64,000 bases of DNA from Thinopyrum elongatum (GCA_011799875.1 CM022299.1:30903996-30967995), one strand, 5' to 3'; positions 1-11,630 are shown, counted from the first letter of the stretch. The notes: generated by a model from the letters alone, not told the origin. Program-made: numbers and translations.

Positions 1-79
1 ATGTGAGCACGTACAATACATAAAACCGAAACATCTATGAATAGCATATATACGGCCAGCACAAGTACGAGCAGATAGG
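1..79 (-). mobile_element. LTR relic of the outer copia family
   Basis: About 40 bp here (roughly 33-68) match the copia LTR at 42072-42110 almost exactly, including the shared core TATATACGGCCAGCACA; the flanks are only loosely similar. It may be the 3' LTR of the outer minus-strand copia whose 5' LTR is 41981-42390, because its place and orientation fit, or a separate family member. A CACTA element is inserted directly after it. Confidence 0.5.
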
Positions 80-99
80 CACTAGTGAAAAACAGGGCA

Positions 100-215
100 T
101 TAAACCCGGTTCCAGAGGGCCTTCAGTCCCGGTTCTTAAACCGAGACAAAACAAACGGGACTAATACCCAAAACCTTTAGTCCCGGTTGGCTTACGAACC
201 GGGACCAAAGGTGCT
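100..215. repeat. Left subterminal repeats of the first CACTA
   Basis: Inverted and direct copies of AGTCCCGGTT and AACCGGGAC follow the terminal repeat, for example near 128-150 and 179-208. In CACTA elements such repeats are the binding sites for the TNPA-type protein. Confidence 0.75.
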
Positions 216-654
216 CCACGTGGCCGCTGTGGGGCGCCCAGGCAGAAGGACCTTTAGGACCAAAAGGCAGCCACGCGTCAGCAGCTCGCAGGCGCTGGGG
301 TTTTTGTTTTTTTTAAAGGGGGGGAGGGGGGGGGGGTTTAGGGGTTTTGGAGGGTTTTAGGGGTTTCATATTGTGTTAGCTAGCTACTACATATAGAGAG
401 AAGTGACCTCTCTTTCTCGATGCTTGGTCGACGGTAGCTACTACATATAGAGAGAACTCGACGCTAGCTAGTAAGCAAATGAAGGAACCATTAATTACAC
501 AAGATCGTCATGAACATATATAGAGAGAAGTGACCTCTCTTTCTCCGTGCTTGGTCGAACAACAAGTTTTCGTTTATCTTTCCGAAGCTACTACATATAT
601 ACAATATAACATCTCTTACGATCCCTGATATCATCTACCGAAAATCCATTTGAA

Positions 655-1622
655 GTTTCATATGGTATTCTCTCTTCTCATGTATGACGTGGTCAAGAAA
701 GAATCCCGCCAATTCCTCTTGAATTGCTCGTATGCGATCATGTGGTAGGAGTTCTTCCCGCATCTCCGACATCTAATTTAAAGAAGGGGGTCAATACATA
801 TATATGAATGAAACTCAACACAACTGATTGTAATAAAATAAAATTGTGAATATTGTTTACGTACTTCAAATTGTTTGTCAGAGTAGCCCCGCTCAGAGGT
901 CGAGTGGCGCTTGAACTCGCAAACGTAGTATCCACATAAATTATTCCCGCCTTCCTGCCACAAGTACTTTACGAGAATAGAGTTCAATCAAACTGATAAT
1001 CAAGCATGATAAATGGTATTGATGAAACTAGAATCAATGAGAGATGCGCGGAACTAGCTAGTACTACTTACTTTGGGGTGTGTAAATCGCAGCTCCTTCT
1101 GCAGATCCGGAACCATTCCGGTGAACTTTTTTCAAACCCTGCCAGGCAAAGAAAATGATTACTTGATATCAGGAAATGGACGAAAGTTGCCGATATGGTG
1201 CGATAATGATTGAACCTACTTGTGGAGCATTGCAGTCATGTCCGCATAATCCTGGGGATCTTTATGTCTCAAGTCTAAGACAGTTACTACTCCCCCGTCA
1301 AGCTTAATGGATAGCAGAATAAAGTGGAACTTGCGCACGCATAACTCATCAATTACATTACTTAACCTCGAGTAAGCGAAACCGAATATGCACAAGACAG
1401 TAACACTCACTTGAAGTTGTAAGGAAAGAGTATTTTCCCTTTGTTTTGATGTCGAAGGAACGATTTTAGCAAGTTTTGCTCAGTACCTTCAACTCTGTTT
1501 TGTACCGTCCATTCATTTACGGTATTTGGGCTAATGAACCCAATGTCATAGATTTGTCCTCTTTTGCATTCGACGATCTTCAATCTGCATAATATAGTGA
1601 GGATAATTATATATACATGCAA
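655..1622 (-). pseudogene. Ulp1/SUMO-protease-like domain of the CACTA gene
   Basis: Several exons carry a recognisable C48-type fold. The 1407-1578 segment leads into ILFPYNF. The 1216-1350 exon holds KFHFILLSIK with the catalytic His, then VLDLRHKD with the Asp. The 778-987 region holds GGNNLCGYYVCEF with the catalytic Cys. A last exon (655-775) reads MREELLPHDRIRAIQEELAG. Ulp1-like domains are often carried by CACTA and Mutator elements; their role in transposition is not settled. All three catalytic residues remain, but the gene upstream carries stops. Exact splice sites were not fixed. Confidence 0.75.
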
Positions 1623-3065
1623 TGAACGAGCTGAGCTAGAGACTTAATTATAGAAGTAATACTTACAGACAGTAGCAAGTCATGAGTTGTTTGTCGAGGG
1701 CCTCTTGATTGAATAACTGAAATAATTCCACAAATTCAACAGGCATCAGGTCGACTCCAATGAAGTCATGCTCATCTTTAATTCTCACCATCAAACTATT
1801 GGTCCCATTCTTCCTGCAGCTTTCCAAGTACCACTCATGCAATCTTCGCATCATCGTTGTTAGAGGAGGATGATCAGGTTTGACGAGAGGCTTCCCGTGC
1901 TCATATCTAAAGATCTCTACTACCTCAGCCGTTTCAAACTGTACATCATCGCCCACGTAATCACCAAGAGTGGTACCGGGCAGTAGCCCCGGATGATTAG
2001 CGATATCGCTAGACACCTTGAGCGGGGGCACGATTGCTTCTCCTGTAAGCCGAGCTGGGGAATTGTTTTCCCACTTCTTTGTTTTGCTTCCCTTGCAGCA
2101 CTGGTAGTACTTCCCGACCGCCGCGCTTCACCATATGTTATTCCAATACAGCGATCATAGTTGGATTGCGGCGGAGACGGTGGTGGTCGCTTAAGGGCAT
2201 CGAGAGTGCACTTCGCTTTCATCGGATCTACCATTTCCTTCGGAGGTGGAGGTTTTCGTTCAAAATGGGCATGCACTTCGGCTGCCACGATGTCATTGGT
2301 TTCCTCGTCAGTCCTCTCATATGGTAACTTTGGAAGAGCCTTGAGGCTTGGACCAGATTTGAATTTCTTCCCGCCTCTTGTACTGCTAGCCGCCGTAGCG
2401 GCGGCGTCTCTCTTCCGCCGTTGTTGAGGCGGCGGAGTCCACTGACGCGCCGGAGGAGGCAGAGGAGGAGGCGGAGTGCGCTGACGCGGCGGAGGAGGCG
2501 GAGGAGGAGGAGGAGGCGGAGTCCGCTGACGCGCCGGAGATAGCTCACGCGCCGGAGACGACTCAGGCAGCTGATCAGACGGCTGAGCTGGACTGTGAGG
2601 AGTCTGCTGAGGGGCCTCAACCGGCTGAGTCTGTTGAGGCGTCCAGTTTGGAAGCTTGATGTACTCCTTTTTCCATAGACAGGTACTCCTTAAAGCATTT
2701 TCTAGATGAATATCCCCTTCACCTATAGGGTAGTCAAGCTCCAGCTCCTCAAATCGCTCCATTATTTCATCCACCGTCACATTAGCATAGCCATGTGGAA
2801 TTGGATGGCAATGGAAAGTTCCCTCAGCTCGAGGAGGTACAACAGAGCCGAACGCCACCTTCAAGGTCAGCTTCTGGCATTTCGTCACTAGGACAGAATG
2901 TTCAGCCTCCGTGATACTATCCACGGGGTAGCGAGGAGCCGTGAAATCAGGCTGAACGAGCTCCGTGGAAGCCACGCTGCTTCTCCGCTGAGATGGTGGG
3001 GTAGCTTTTGGGGCAGCGTCGAAGGAAGGATCTTCGTGCCGCTGAGATGGTTGGCCGGTAGCTCA

Positions 3066-4013
3066 CTGGCTCTCAAGTTCCTCTAGTTTCGCTAATCTTG
3101 CACTGAACTTCTGCATTTCGGTTGCTTCCACTTTCTTCTTTCTCTCTCGGCTTCTATAACCACAGCTGTCGGGAAATCCATGCACCCACGGAACGGAGCC
3201 TGATGTGCCTCGTGTTCGTCCAGGGTGTTGAGGATTCCCGAGGGCCTCTGTCAGCTCGTCCTTCTCTCTATCGGGAATGAACGTCCCTTCCTGCGCTGCC
3301 TTGATTGCTTTCTCAAGCTTCTTGATGGGTATTGCAAGTTGATCGTTCGTCCAAACACACTTCCCTGATTCTGGGTCCAAAGTTCCCCCAACCCCGAAGA
3401 ACCAAGTCCTTGCCCGATCTGGCCAGTGCAATGTCACTGGTTGGACCCCTTTAGCAAGCAGGTCTTGCTCAGCTTTGTCCCACAACGGCCGGGCTTTGCT
3501 GTAGCCACCTGACCCCGTGGTATGGTGATACTTCTTCTTTGCAGCATTTTGCTTGTTTGTCAGTGACCTTTGCTTACCCTTCTCCGATTTCTTGTAGGCC
3601 ACAAATGCGGGCCAGTGATCTCTTATCTTCTCATATCGACTGATGAATTCTGGAGTCTCCTCTTTCTCGACAAACTTTTTGTTCAACTCTTTCTTCCAGT
3701 TGTTGAATAGTGCTGCCATCTTCTTAAGAGCAAACGCCTTGACCTTTCGCTCTATAACTGGGTTATTCGGATCCTCCTCTCACGGTAGGCTGAAATTTGT
3801 CATCAGCAAGGTCCAAAGATCATCTTTCAGTCTATCCTGGACATATGAAACTTCAGGGTCCTTCTTCTTATTCCATTCTTGAATGCTGATCGGGACGCTG
3901 TCCCTAACAACAACTCCGCACTGATGTACAAATGTGTCCCTGGTCCGCTTGGGAGCAATCGGTTGGCCATCTTTTGCGACTTCTGTGATCGTGAACCTTT
4001 CATCCTGGCGCAA
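3066..4013 (-). pseudogene. Plant transposase (Ptta/En/Spm, transposase_24-like) segment
   Basis: The 3066-3719 frame starts MAALFNNWKKELNKKF and runs through RYEKIRDHWPAFVAYKKSE, and is lysine-rich. This matches the plant Ptta/En/Spm transposase-like domain that follows a charged N-terminus. The frame continues upstream to about 4013 (FVHQCGVVVRDSVPISIQEW), interrupted by one TGA near 3780 just before DPNNPVIERKVKAFALKK. This part would bind the subterminal repeats; that role is inferred from En/Spm TNPA. Confidence 0.7.
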
Positions 4014-4479
4014 CCTTTTCTTCGGTCCTCATCTCCTTACGGAAGTTTGGCTCGATCCGGAGGGCTAAAAGAAGAAAGAAGCGTTAATATATGTACATAC
4101 AAAATAATTAATGCATCAAGTCAGCACAGGCTTAATATATATATACACACCTCGCCGGACTTTGCAACAGTTAAGGCTCCCTCCTCCGTTCGGTCACCGG
4201 AGCCGTGATCATGATCTCCTTCCTCCGCCATTCGGTCACCGGAGCCATCATGATCTCCTTCCTCCTCCATTGTTGGATCACCGGAGCCGTCATCCTCTCC
4301 TTCCTGACCATCGGTGTCGTTGAGAAACGACAAGGGATCACCTCCATCGCGGATTATATCCCCCAACAACTCTTCTTGTTCTAAGTCTCTGTCCATAGTT
4401 TCTGCAAATATTACAACATGGTAATATACAAATATGAGAGATGGATTAGTGGCAAACATGAGGATATACAAACATGAGA

Positions 4480-5537
4480 GATGGATTAGTGGTCGTCGAG
4501 GATACTTTGCGGACCCCCCCCCTCATGTCGAAGTTATCGGGGATATGTTGAATTCCCGAGAGAGTTACGACAATCGCTATGCAAGAGATTGAACTATCTA
4601 TTCTACCCCATTGACCTATGCCGCATACCGAATAAATCGATATTATTGTTGTAGCGTTATATATAAGACCCCACCCTCCACCTTCGACAAAACGGGTAGG
4701 GGCGGGAGGGCAAAGGAGATCGACAAGGCTCTTTCTTCTAGGGTTTGGGTGGCCTTGAGAGTTGGTCGGGCGAGTGGACCGGGAGTAAATTTTGAATATA
4801 TGAGTTGTTACTCCCTTTCTCCATAATTAACCTTAGTAAATTTTAACCAAGTCTATAGAAAAACAATATCAAACTTAATATGAGTTTTAGCAAGATCATC
4901 ATGAAAAAAAAATTGTATGAACAAAAATTTCGGACTAATTTCTATGAAAAAAACCAATGGGAATATGTTCACATGAGCTAAAGATCGGTGGGCTCGGCGT
5001 CGGGGGCTCGGCGTCGCGGCAGGGACGGCGTCGGGGGCGGCGACAAGAAGCTACAGAAAAAAATTGACCAAGTTTTCATACATCACAATGAACATCAAAA
5101 TGAACTCTAAATAAATTCTAAAGACAAAAAATTGACCAAGTTACTACAGAAAAATCATCATCATCATCTACCATCACAATCAAAGAACATCTATATATCA
5201 TCATCATCATCTATAAATCATCATCATCATATCATCTACAGAAAAATTCTAAAGAAAAAATAATCTATATATCACCATAATGAAAATAATCTATATATCA
5301 ACATAATGAAAATCATCTATATATCATCATCATCATCATATCATCTATATATACTATAGAAAAAATTATCTAACAAAATTACAACAGAAAAAATAATTGT
5401 TTCCAACAGAGCATCATATATATATCATCATCATCATATCATCTATATATACTACAGAAAAAATTATCTAACAAAAACTATCTATCATCTAACAACAAAG
5501 CATCATCTAACAACAAATTTGTGTGAAAAAAAAACAT
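4480..5537. other. AT-rich non-coding part of the first CACTA with CAT microsatellites
   Basis: There are no supportable genes. The stretch 5155-5510 is built from short runs of ATCATC and ATCTATATATC, with repeated AGAAAAAATTATCTA. Upstream, 4660-4790 is GC-richer and contains CTAGGGTTTGGG. It probably represents the 5' leader or promoter side of the minus-strand CACTA gene. Confidence 0.5.
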
Positions 5538-5815
5538 CTATATAGAGCGGGCAGGGGCGGCGAGCTCACTGGGGGCGGCGACGAGGAGGTAGGGCGCGGC
5601 GACGGCGACGTCGGGGCAGGGGCGCGGTGACGGCGATGAGGCAGGGGCGCGGCGATGGCGACGAGGAGGCAGGGCGGGGCGGGGGGAGCGGGGGACGGCG
5701 TCGAGGCAGGGAGCAGCGGCCGGCGTCGGGGCAGGGACGGCGACGGCGACTAGGAGTGGGCGGAGCAGCCTGGCAGCGTCGGGGCGCAGGGCGTCGGCGT
5801 CGGGGGAGAATGTGA
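5538..5815. other. GC-rich block in the first CACTA
   Basis: This is a very GC-rich stretch made of GGCGNCGGGG-like units. It gives long open frames on both strands, but they are low-complexity Pro/Arg/Ala and I do not accept them as genes. Confidence 0.5.
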
Positions 5816-5859
5816 GAAATTGGGGGGGGATCCTAAGTGTTGGCTTATATAGCCACACC

Positions 5860-6060
5860 TTTAGTCCCGGTTGGTGGCTCGAACCGGGACGTAAGGCCCC
5901 CCTTTCGTCCCGGTTCGAGCCACCAACCGGGACTAAAGCTCTTTGCTTCCCGCCCTTTCGGCTACCGAAAAGGAGCTTTAGTCCCGGTTGGTGGCTCGAA
6001 CCGGGACGAAAGGGGGGCCTTTCGTCCCGGTTGGTGCCACCAACCAAGACTAAAGCCCTT
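5860..6060. repeat. Inverted TCCCGGTT repeats inside the first CACTA
   Basis: Alternating TTTAGTCCCGGTTGGTGGC and complementary GCCACCAACCGGGACTAAA units form near-perfect hairpins. They match the left subterminal repeats in type. They are followed by a typical CACTA promoter-side sequence with TTTATAAG near 6117. Confidence 0.75.
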
Positions 6061-6659
6061 TGCTACCGCATCCACAAGTTTAGTCCCACCTCGCTAGTTG
6101 AGGGGGCTCGGAGTGGTTTATAAGCGCTGCTGCCGCTACCCTCTCGAGCTCCTCTCAACTGCAGGAAGTACATGCCTATTTGACGCCCTATTGGGCCTGC
6201 TTGCACTGCGGGCCTGCATCCTGGCCCATTTCTAGGGCTTCTAGTCGTATTAGGCCGTGGTTGCAAGTAGGTGGTTTTTTTTATTGTTTGCATTTGTTAT
6301 GTTTTTAAATTTTTAATCTTATTTTTTGCATATGTTATTTTTAGTTATATAATTTTAGTTGCAGAAATTTTATATAATTTTAGTTGCATAAATTTTATAT
6401 AATTTTCGTTGCATAAGTTTTTTTATTGATTCTTTTTAGTTGATTCCTTTTGTTATTAGAGTTTTATAAAAGCTTTTTAGTTTTCTATTAAAGTTTGTAA
6501 CAAAAAAATACTTTATGAAAATTCTTTTTACTATTAAAGTTTTTAACAAATAAATACTTTGATAATTTTAGTTAATATTATTTTGATTCTTTTTAGTTGA
6601 TTCTTTTTGCTATTGAAGAATATTATATTTAGTTGATTCTTTTTGCTATTGAAGAATAT
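6061..6659. other. AT-rich CACTA remainder up to the Angela junction
   Basis: This contains a TATA-like TTTATAAG near 6117 and, from 6280, low-complexity TTTTAGTTGATTC repeats, the last duplicated at 6593-6660. No gene is seen. The TNPD transposase gene expected on this side is absent. Confidence 0.45.
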
Positions 6660-7781
6660 TGGAGCCGCCGCAAAACTTCCTTTTGCACCTTCCTAAAGCC
6701 CCGTGGGCTTTACCCCTTGGGCCAAATAAAGTGCTCTCGCACCAAAACATTTCGGGAAACATCCAAAACCCCTTCCGGCGAATTCCGGAGACCAAACACT
6801 ATTTTCCCATATATCAATATTTACCTCCGGACTATTCCAGAGATCCTCGTCATGTCCGTGATCTCATCCGGGACTCCGAACAACATTCGGTCACCAACAT
6901 ACATAACTCATATAATACTATATCGTCAATGAACGTTAAGCGTGCGGACCCTACGGGTTCGAGAATGATGTAGACATGACCGAGGCGCTTCTCCGGTCAA
7001 TAACAAATAGTGGGACCTGGATGCCCATATTGGTTCCTACATATTCTACGAAGATCTTTTTCGGTCAAACCTTTATGACAACATACGTAGTTCCCTTTGT
7101 CTGTCGGTATGTTACTTGCCCGAGATTCGATCATCGGTATCTCCATACCTAGTTCAATCTCGTTACCGGCAAGTCTCTTTACTCGTTCTGTAATACATCA
7201 TCTTGTAACTAACTTCTTAGTCACTTTGCTTGCAAGCTTCTTGTGATGTTGTATTACCGAGAGGGCCCAGAGATACCTCTCCGTCATACGGAGTGACAAA
7301 TCCCAATCTCGATTCATGCCAACTCAACAGACACCTTCGAAGATACCTGTAGAGCATCTTTATGATCACCCAGTTACATTGTGGTGTTTGATAGCACACA
7401 AGGTATTCCTCCGGTATTCGGGAGTTGCATGATCTCATGGTCGAAGGAATATGTATTTGACATTAAGAAAGCAGTAGCAATAAATTGAACAATCATATGC
7501 TAAGCTAATGGATGGGTCTTGTCCATCACATCATTCTCCTAATGATGTGATCCCGTTATCAAATGACAACTCATGTCTATGGTCAGGAAACCTTAACCAT
7601 CTTTTGATCAATGAGCTAGTCTTGTAGAGGCATACTAGGGACTTGGTATTTGCCTATGTATTCACACATGTATTTAAGTTTCCAATCAATACAATTCTAG
7701 CATGAATAATAAACCTTTATCATGATTAAGGAAATATAATAATAACCACTTTATTATTGCCTCTAGGGCATATTTCCAACA
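6660..7781 (-). repeat. Angela 3' LTR, truncated
   Basis: It matches 37378-38506 at high identity and ends at 7781 with the LTR terminus (TGTTGGAAATATGCCC on the minus strand). The part matching 36792-37377 of the intact LTR, about 585 bp, is missing at the low-coordinate end. By eye I count about 15 substitutions in the last 340 bp or so between the two LTRs, which suggests an insertion one to a few million years old. Confidence 0.88.
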
Positions 7782-7797
7782 GTCTCCCACTTGCACT
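7782..7797 (-). promoter_or_regulatory. Polypurine tract of the Angela element
   Basis: On the minus strand the purine-rich AAGTGGGAGAC directly precedes the LTR start TGTTGG. This is the standard second-strand primer position in the BARE/Angela group. Confidence 0.75.
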
Positions 7798-7814
7798 AGA
7801 GTCAATAATCTAGA

Positions 7815-8201
7815 TTACATAGTAATGAATCTAACACCCATGGAGTCTTGGTGCTGATCATGTTTTGCCCGCGGAAGAGGTTTAGTCAACGGGTTTGCCA
7901 CATTCAGATCCGTATGTATATTGCAAATTTCTATGTCTCCATCCTTGACCTTTTCATGAATGGAGTTGAAGTGTCTCTTGATGTGTTTAGTTCTCTTGTG
8001 AAACCTGGATTCCTTCGCTAAGGCAATTGCTCCAGTGTTGTCACAAAAGACTATCATTGGACCCGATGCACTGGTTATAACACCCAGAACGGATATGAAC
8101 TCCTTCATCCAGACTCCTTCATGCGATGCTTCCGAAGCAGCTATGTACTCCGCTTCACATGTAGATCCTGCCACGATGCTCTGCTTGGAACTGCACCAAC
8201 T
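7815..8201 (-). pseudogene. Angela RNase H, C-terminal part
   Basis: The frame reads SKQSIVAGSTCEAEYIAASE then FCDNTGAIALAKESRFHKRT and HIKRHFNSIHEKVKDGDIEI, the conserved end of copia polyprotein RNase H. The first part of the same domain is at 22365-22500. Element A (8207-22359) lies exactly between GGAVS and WCSSKQ. Joining the two sides gives one frame. The domain ends close to the polypurine tract, as usual in copia. Confidence 0.88.
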
Positions 8202-8206
8202 AACAG

Positions 8207-9611
8207 TGATACGTCTCCATCGTATCTACTTTTCCAAACTCTTTTGCCCTTCTTTTGGACTCTAATTTGCATGATTTGAATGGAACTAACCCGGACTAAC
8301 GGTGTTTTCAGCAGAATTGCCATGGTATTATTTTTGTGCAGAAATCAAAGTTCTCGGATTGACATGAAATTTACGGAGAATTTTTGTGGAATATATAAAA
8401 AAATACTAGCGCAAGAATTAACCAGAGGGGGGCCACCCAGAGGCCACAAGCCCTGGGGGCGCGCCCACCCCCCTAGGGTGCGCCTTGCAGGCTTGTGGGC
8501 CCCCTGGACCTCCTCCGACCCTAACTCCAACTCTATAAGTACCTTTTCGGGGAGAAAAAAATCAGGAAGAAGGATTCATCGTGTCTTACGATACGGAGCC
8601 GCCGCCACCTCCTGTTTTTCATCGGGAGGGCTGATCTGGAGTCCGTTTAGGGCTCCGGAGAGGGGGATTCGTCGCCATCATCATCACCAACCTTCCTCCA
8701 TCGCCAATTTCATGATGCTCACCGCCGGGAGTGAGTAATTCCTTCATAGGCTTGCTGGACGGTGATGGGTTGGATGAGATTTATCATGTAATCGAGTTAG
8801 TTTTGTTAGGGTTTGATCCCTAGTATCCACTATGTTCTGATATTGATGTTGCTATGACTTTGCTATGCTTAATGCTTATCACTAGGGCCCGAGTGTCATG
8901 ATTTCAGATCTGAACCTATTATGTTTTCATGAATATATATGTGTTCTTGATCCGATCTTGCAAGTTTTAGACACCTATTATGAGTTATGATCCGCATACC
9001 CCAAGGTGACAATAATTGGGATTCTTTCTGGTGATTACCGTAGTTTGAGGAGTTCATGTATTCACTAAGTGCTAATGCTTTGGTCTGGTTCTCTATTAAA
9101 AGGAGGCCTTACTATCCCTTAGTTTCCATTAGGACCCCGCTGCCACAGGAGGGTAGGACAAAAGATGTCATGCAAGTTCTTTTCCATAAGCACGTATGAC
9201 TATATACGGAATACATGCCTACATTATATTGATGAATTGGAGCTAGTTCTGTGTCACCCTAGGTTATAACTGTTGCATGATGAATGCCATCCGACATAAT
9301 TATCCATCACTCATCCATTGCCTACGAGCTTTTCACATATTGATCTTTGCTAAGTTACTTTGCCGTTGCCACTGTTACAATTGCTACAAAACTGTTACTA
9401 TTACTTTTGCCATCGTTACTGTTACTTCCATACTACTTTGCTACTAAATACTTTGCTGCAGATATTAAGTCTTTCAGGTGTGGTTGAATTGAAAACTCAA
9501 CTGCTAATACTCGTGAATATTCTTTGGCTCCCCTTGTGTCGAATCAATAAATTTGGGTTGAATACTCTAGCCTCGAAAACTGTTGCGATCCCCTATACTT
9601 GTGGGTTATCA
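8207..9611 (+). repeat. 5' LTR of element A
   Basis: It starts TGATACGTCTCC and ends GGGTTATCA, 1405 bp. A TATA-like CTATAAG lies at 8532-8538, just after a GC-rich palindromic block (about 8430-8510). Compared with the 3' LTR it keeps a short extra segment in the GC-rich block near 8460-8485. Confidence 0.92.
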
Positions 9612-9622
9612 AGACCTTTTTC

Positions 9623-9642
9623 TGGCGCCATTGCCGGGGATC
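9623..9642 (+). promoter_or_regulatory. Primer binding site of element A (tRNA-Asp)
   Basis: TGGCGCCATTGCCGGGGATC is complementary to the 3' end of plant tRNA-Asp except at one base. It lies 11 bp inside the LTR. Element B has the perfect version. Confidence 0.85.
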
Positions 9643-9689
9643 ATAGCTCTATTCTTTGAGTCACTTGGGATTTATATCTGTTGATCACT

Positions 9690-10946
9690 ATGAAGAATCT
9701 GAAAGATACCAAAACCAAGATTTTTCCCTCTAGGACGAGGGGAGGTAAGGAACTGCCATCTAGCTCTGCACTTGATTCACCTTCTGTTTTAAGTAAGCTT
9801 GCGACACCTACACCTGCTATTAATTCTGATATGTCGCAAGTAATTGATGATGCTACTTCTGCTATGCATGATGCTTATGATGATACTACTTCTTTGCTTG
9901 ATAATACTGTGCCACTGGGTGAATTTCTTGATGAACAACTTGCTAGAGCTAAAGATATTGAGAATGCTGAAACTGATGATATTTTTGAAATTGATGAAAT
10001 CATTGAAACTGAACACTTTGAAACACCTGCTAGACCTAGCTCTCCTAGATATGAACTTCCTGTTATACCTGAGGGTTATGTTATGGATGGAGAGGTAGCT
10101 AGGGACTTTCTTGCTTGTAAGGATAGGGATGACCTTAAGGAACTACTATGCAAGTGGAAAGAAAAATCTTTGAATGCTAGAATGCAATATGATCCTAAGT
10201 TTGCTACTTCACCTATCTTTGTTACGGATAAGGATTATGAATTCTCTGTCGATCCTGAGTTAATTACTTTGGTTGAATCTGATCCTTTCCATGGTTATGA
10301 ATCTGAAACTGTTGTGGCACACCTTACTAAATTGAATGACATAGCCACCCTGTTTGCTCATGAGGAAAAAATTCGCTATTACTATATTCTTAAGTTGTTT
10401 CCTTTCTCATTAAAGGGTGATGCTAAGATATGGTTTAATTCTATTACTCCTGGTTGTGTTCGTAGTCCCCATGATACGATATATTATTTCTCTGAAAAAT
10501 ATTTTTCTGCTCATAAGAAACAAGCTGCTTTACAGGAAATATTTAACTTTGTGCAAACTGAAGAAGAGTCTCTCCCACAAGCTTGGGCGAGGCTTCTCCA
10601 ATTACTTAATGCTTTGCCTGATCATCCTCTCAAGAAAAATGAAATACTTGATATCTTGTATAATCGACTAATCGATGCATCTAGGCACCACCTAGATAGT
10701 TGTGCTAGTTGTATTTTCAGGGAACAAACGGTTGAACAAGCTGAAGAACTATTGAATAATATATTGAGTAATGATAATGATTGGACTCTTCCTGAACCAC
10801 CTCCTAAGCGAACTCCGAAGAAAAGGGGTATTCTATTTCTCAGTCCTGAAGATATGCAAGAGGCAAAGAAATCTATGAAAGAAAAGGGTATTAAAGCTGA
10901 AGATGTTAAGAATTTACCACCTATTGAAGAAATACACGGTCTTAAT
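9690..10946 (+). pseudogene. gag of element A, first part
   Basis: It starts at ATG 9690 (MKNLKDTKTK), preceded in frame by a TTG. The frame is open for about 419 codons and holds the retrotransposon gag core: YYYILKLFPFSLKGDAKIWF, then YYFSEKYFSAHKKQAALQEI and EEESLPQAWARLLQLLNALP. It is acidic at the N-terminus and is the homologue of 25098-26282 in element B. A hAT transposon is inserted after IEEIHGLN. Removing it and one 8-bp copy continues the frame at 11631 as TPTQVVEVNSL. The protein would form the particle. Confidence 0.88.
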
Positions 10947-11622
10947 CACTGTTTGGGATATCGGTAACTGGTACCATCTCGGTCGGGTGCCGAGTAGAGA
11001 TTAATCGGCGAATCGGCCATGTAACTAAATTTATCGGTAACTCATTTATCGGTAGGTTAACTAGAGGCATATCTATATATACTAGGCTGCATAGCACCAT
11101 TCAATCGGCCATGGAGACAGCAGCTTTTGAAGGTGATGGGAGGCCGCGGACACAGTGCAGCAGAAGGGGCTCCTCCGGTAGGGGCGGCGATCTCGGGTGG
11201 CTGAAGGTCCGTGTGAGCGTTGGGGATGCGAGGATCTAAGCTGCGGCAAGTCCTTCTGCTGCTTGGTTGAGGAACTGGCCGGCGGCGCCGGCGGCTGCTC
11301 GTTCGTGAGGGGGAGAGGAGAGGAGGACAAGCGGGAGAGGAAAGGAGGACGCGCGGGAGGCCAATTTCCCCAACCCTAGATGCGGGCGAGGCTGTGAGAT
11401 GTGGACGAGTGGATATTTTGGGCTCTATATAGGCCAAAGTGATGGCCCAGTTAATCGTTGTGGGCCAATTTTTTGGTCTGACAGCCCGATAAATCGGTCT
11501 GATAGCCCGATTAACTGGCTGGCCGAGTAATGCGCCGATCAGGGGGTTTTCGTACCGGACACCCTCCGAGTGCCAGTTAACTGGCCGATTAACTATTATC
11601 TCGGCCGATATTTGGAACAGTG
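10947..11622. mobile_element. Non-autonomous hAT transposon, 676 bp
   Basis: The ends are CACTGTTTGGGATATCGG and the complement of CACTGTTCCAAATATCGG, imperfect inverted repeats. A perfect 8-bp copy GTCTTAAT flanks it (10939-10946 and 11623-11630). The gag frame of element A is restored by its removal. The inside contains GC-rich sequence with an open frame on the minus strand (11057-11437) of unknown origin, and many CGGCCGATTAA-like motifs near both ends. No transposase domain was recognised. Confidence 0.93.
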
Positions 11623-11630
11623 GTCTTAAT

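Larger units (their letters stand above)
655..4396 (-). pseudogene. CACTA TNP1/TNPA-like gene (transposase-related plus Ulp1-like), decayed
   Basis: Read leftwards, an acidic first exon starts at ATG 4396 (MDRDLEQEELLGDIIRDGG). It is followed by a transposase-like segment (about 3066-4010), a proline-rich linker (about 2410-2620), a conserved segment of unknown function (about 1663-2950) and a Ulp1-type cysteine protease domain split over several exons (655-1622). This order is usual for the accessory gene of Triticeae CACTA elements. Breaks include an in-frame TGA near 3780, another TGA at 3063-3065 after which the same frame continues, and a frame change near 2010-2030. The TNPD transposase is not present; it would have lain on the missing right side. 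The product was presumably nuclear. It should not give a full protein now. Confidence 0.75.
80..6659. mobile_element. CACTA (En/Spm) DNA transposon, right end lost
   Basis: The left terminus begins CACTAGTGAAAAACAGGGC, a CACTA inverted repeat, and is followed by subterminal repeats built on AGTCCCGGTT and its complement. A second block of the same repeats lies at 5860-6060. Between them, on the minus strand, is a decayed gene with a plant transposase-like segment and a Ulp1-like protease segment. At about 6660 the sequence changes abruptly into an Angela-type LTR without a second CACTA terminus. The likely direct copy at the left is AGG (77-79), which cannot be checked because the right flank is gone. 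Confidence 0.85.

Noticed and set aside
2079..2620. Several open frames on the plus strand and a Leu/Arg-rich frame on the minus strand
   Set aside because: They overlap the proline-rich linker of the CACTA gene in other frames and are explained by its GC-rich codons.
5538..6123. Proline- and arginine-rich open frames
   Set aside because: They are low-complexity GC-rich CACTA DNA and translated TCCCGGTT repeats.
9623..9642. Possible tRNA-Asp gene
   Set aside because: Only the 3' end complement is present. It is the primer binding site, as is 25031-25050.
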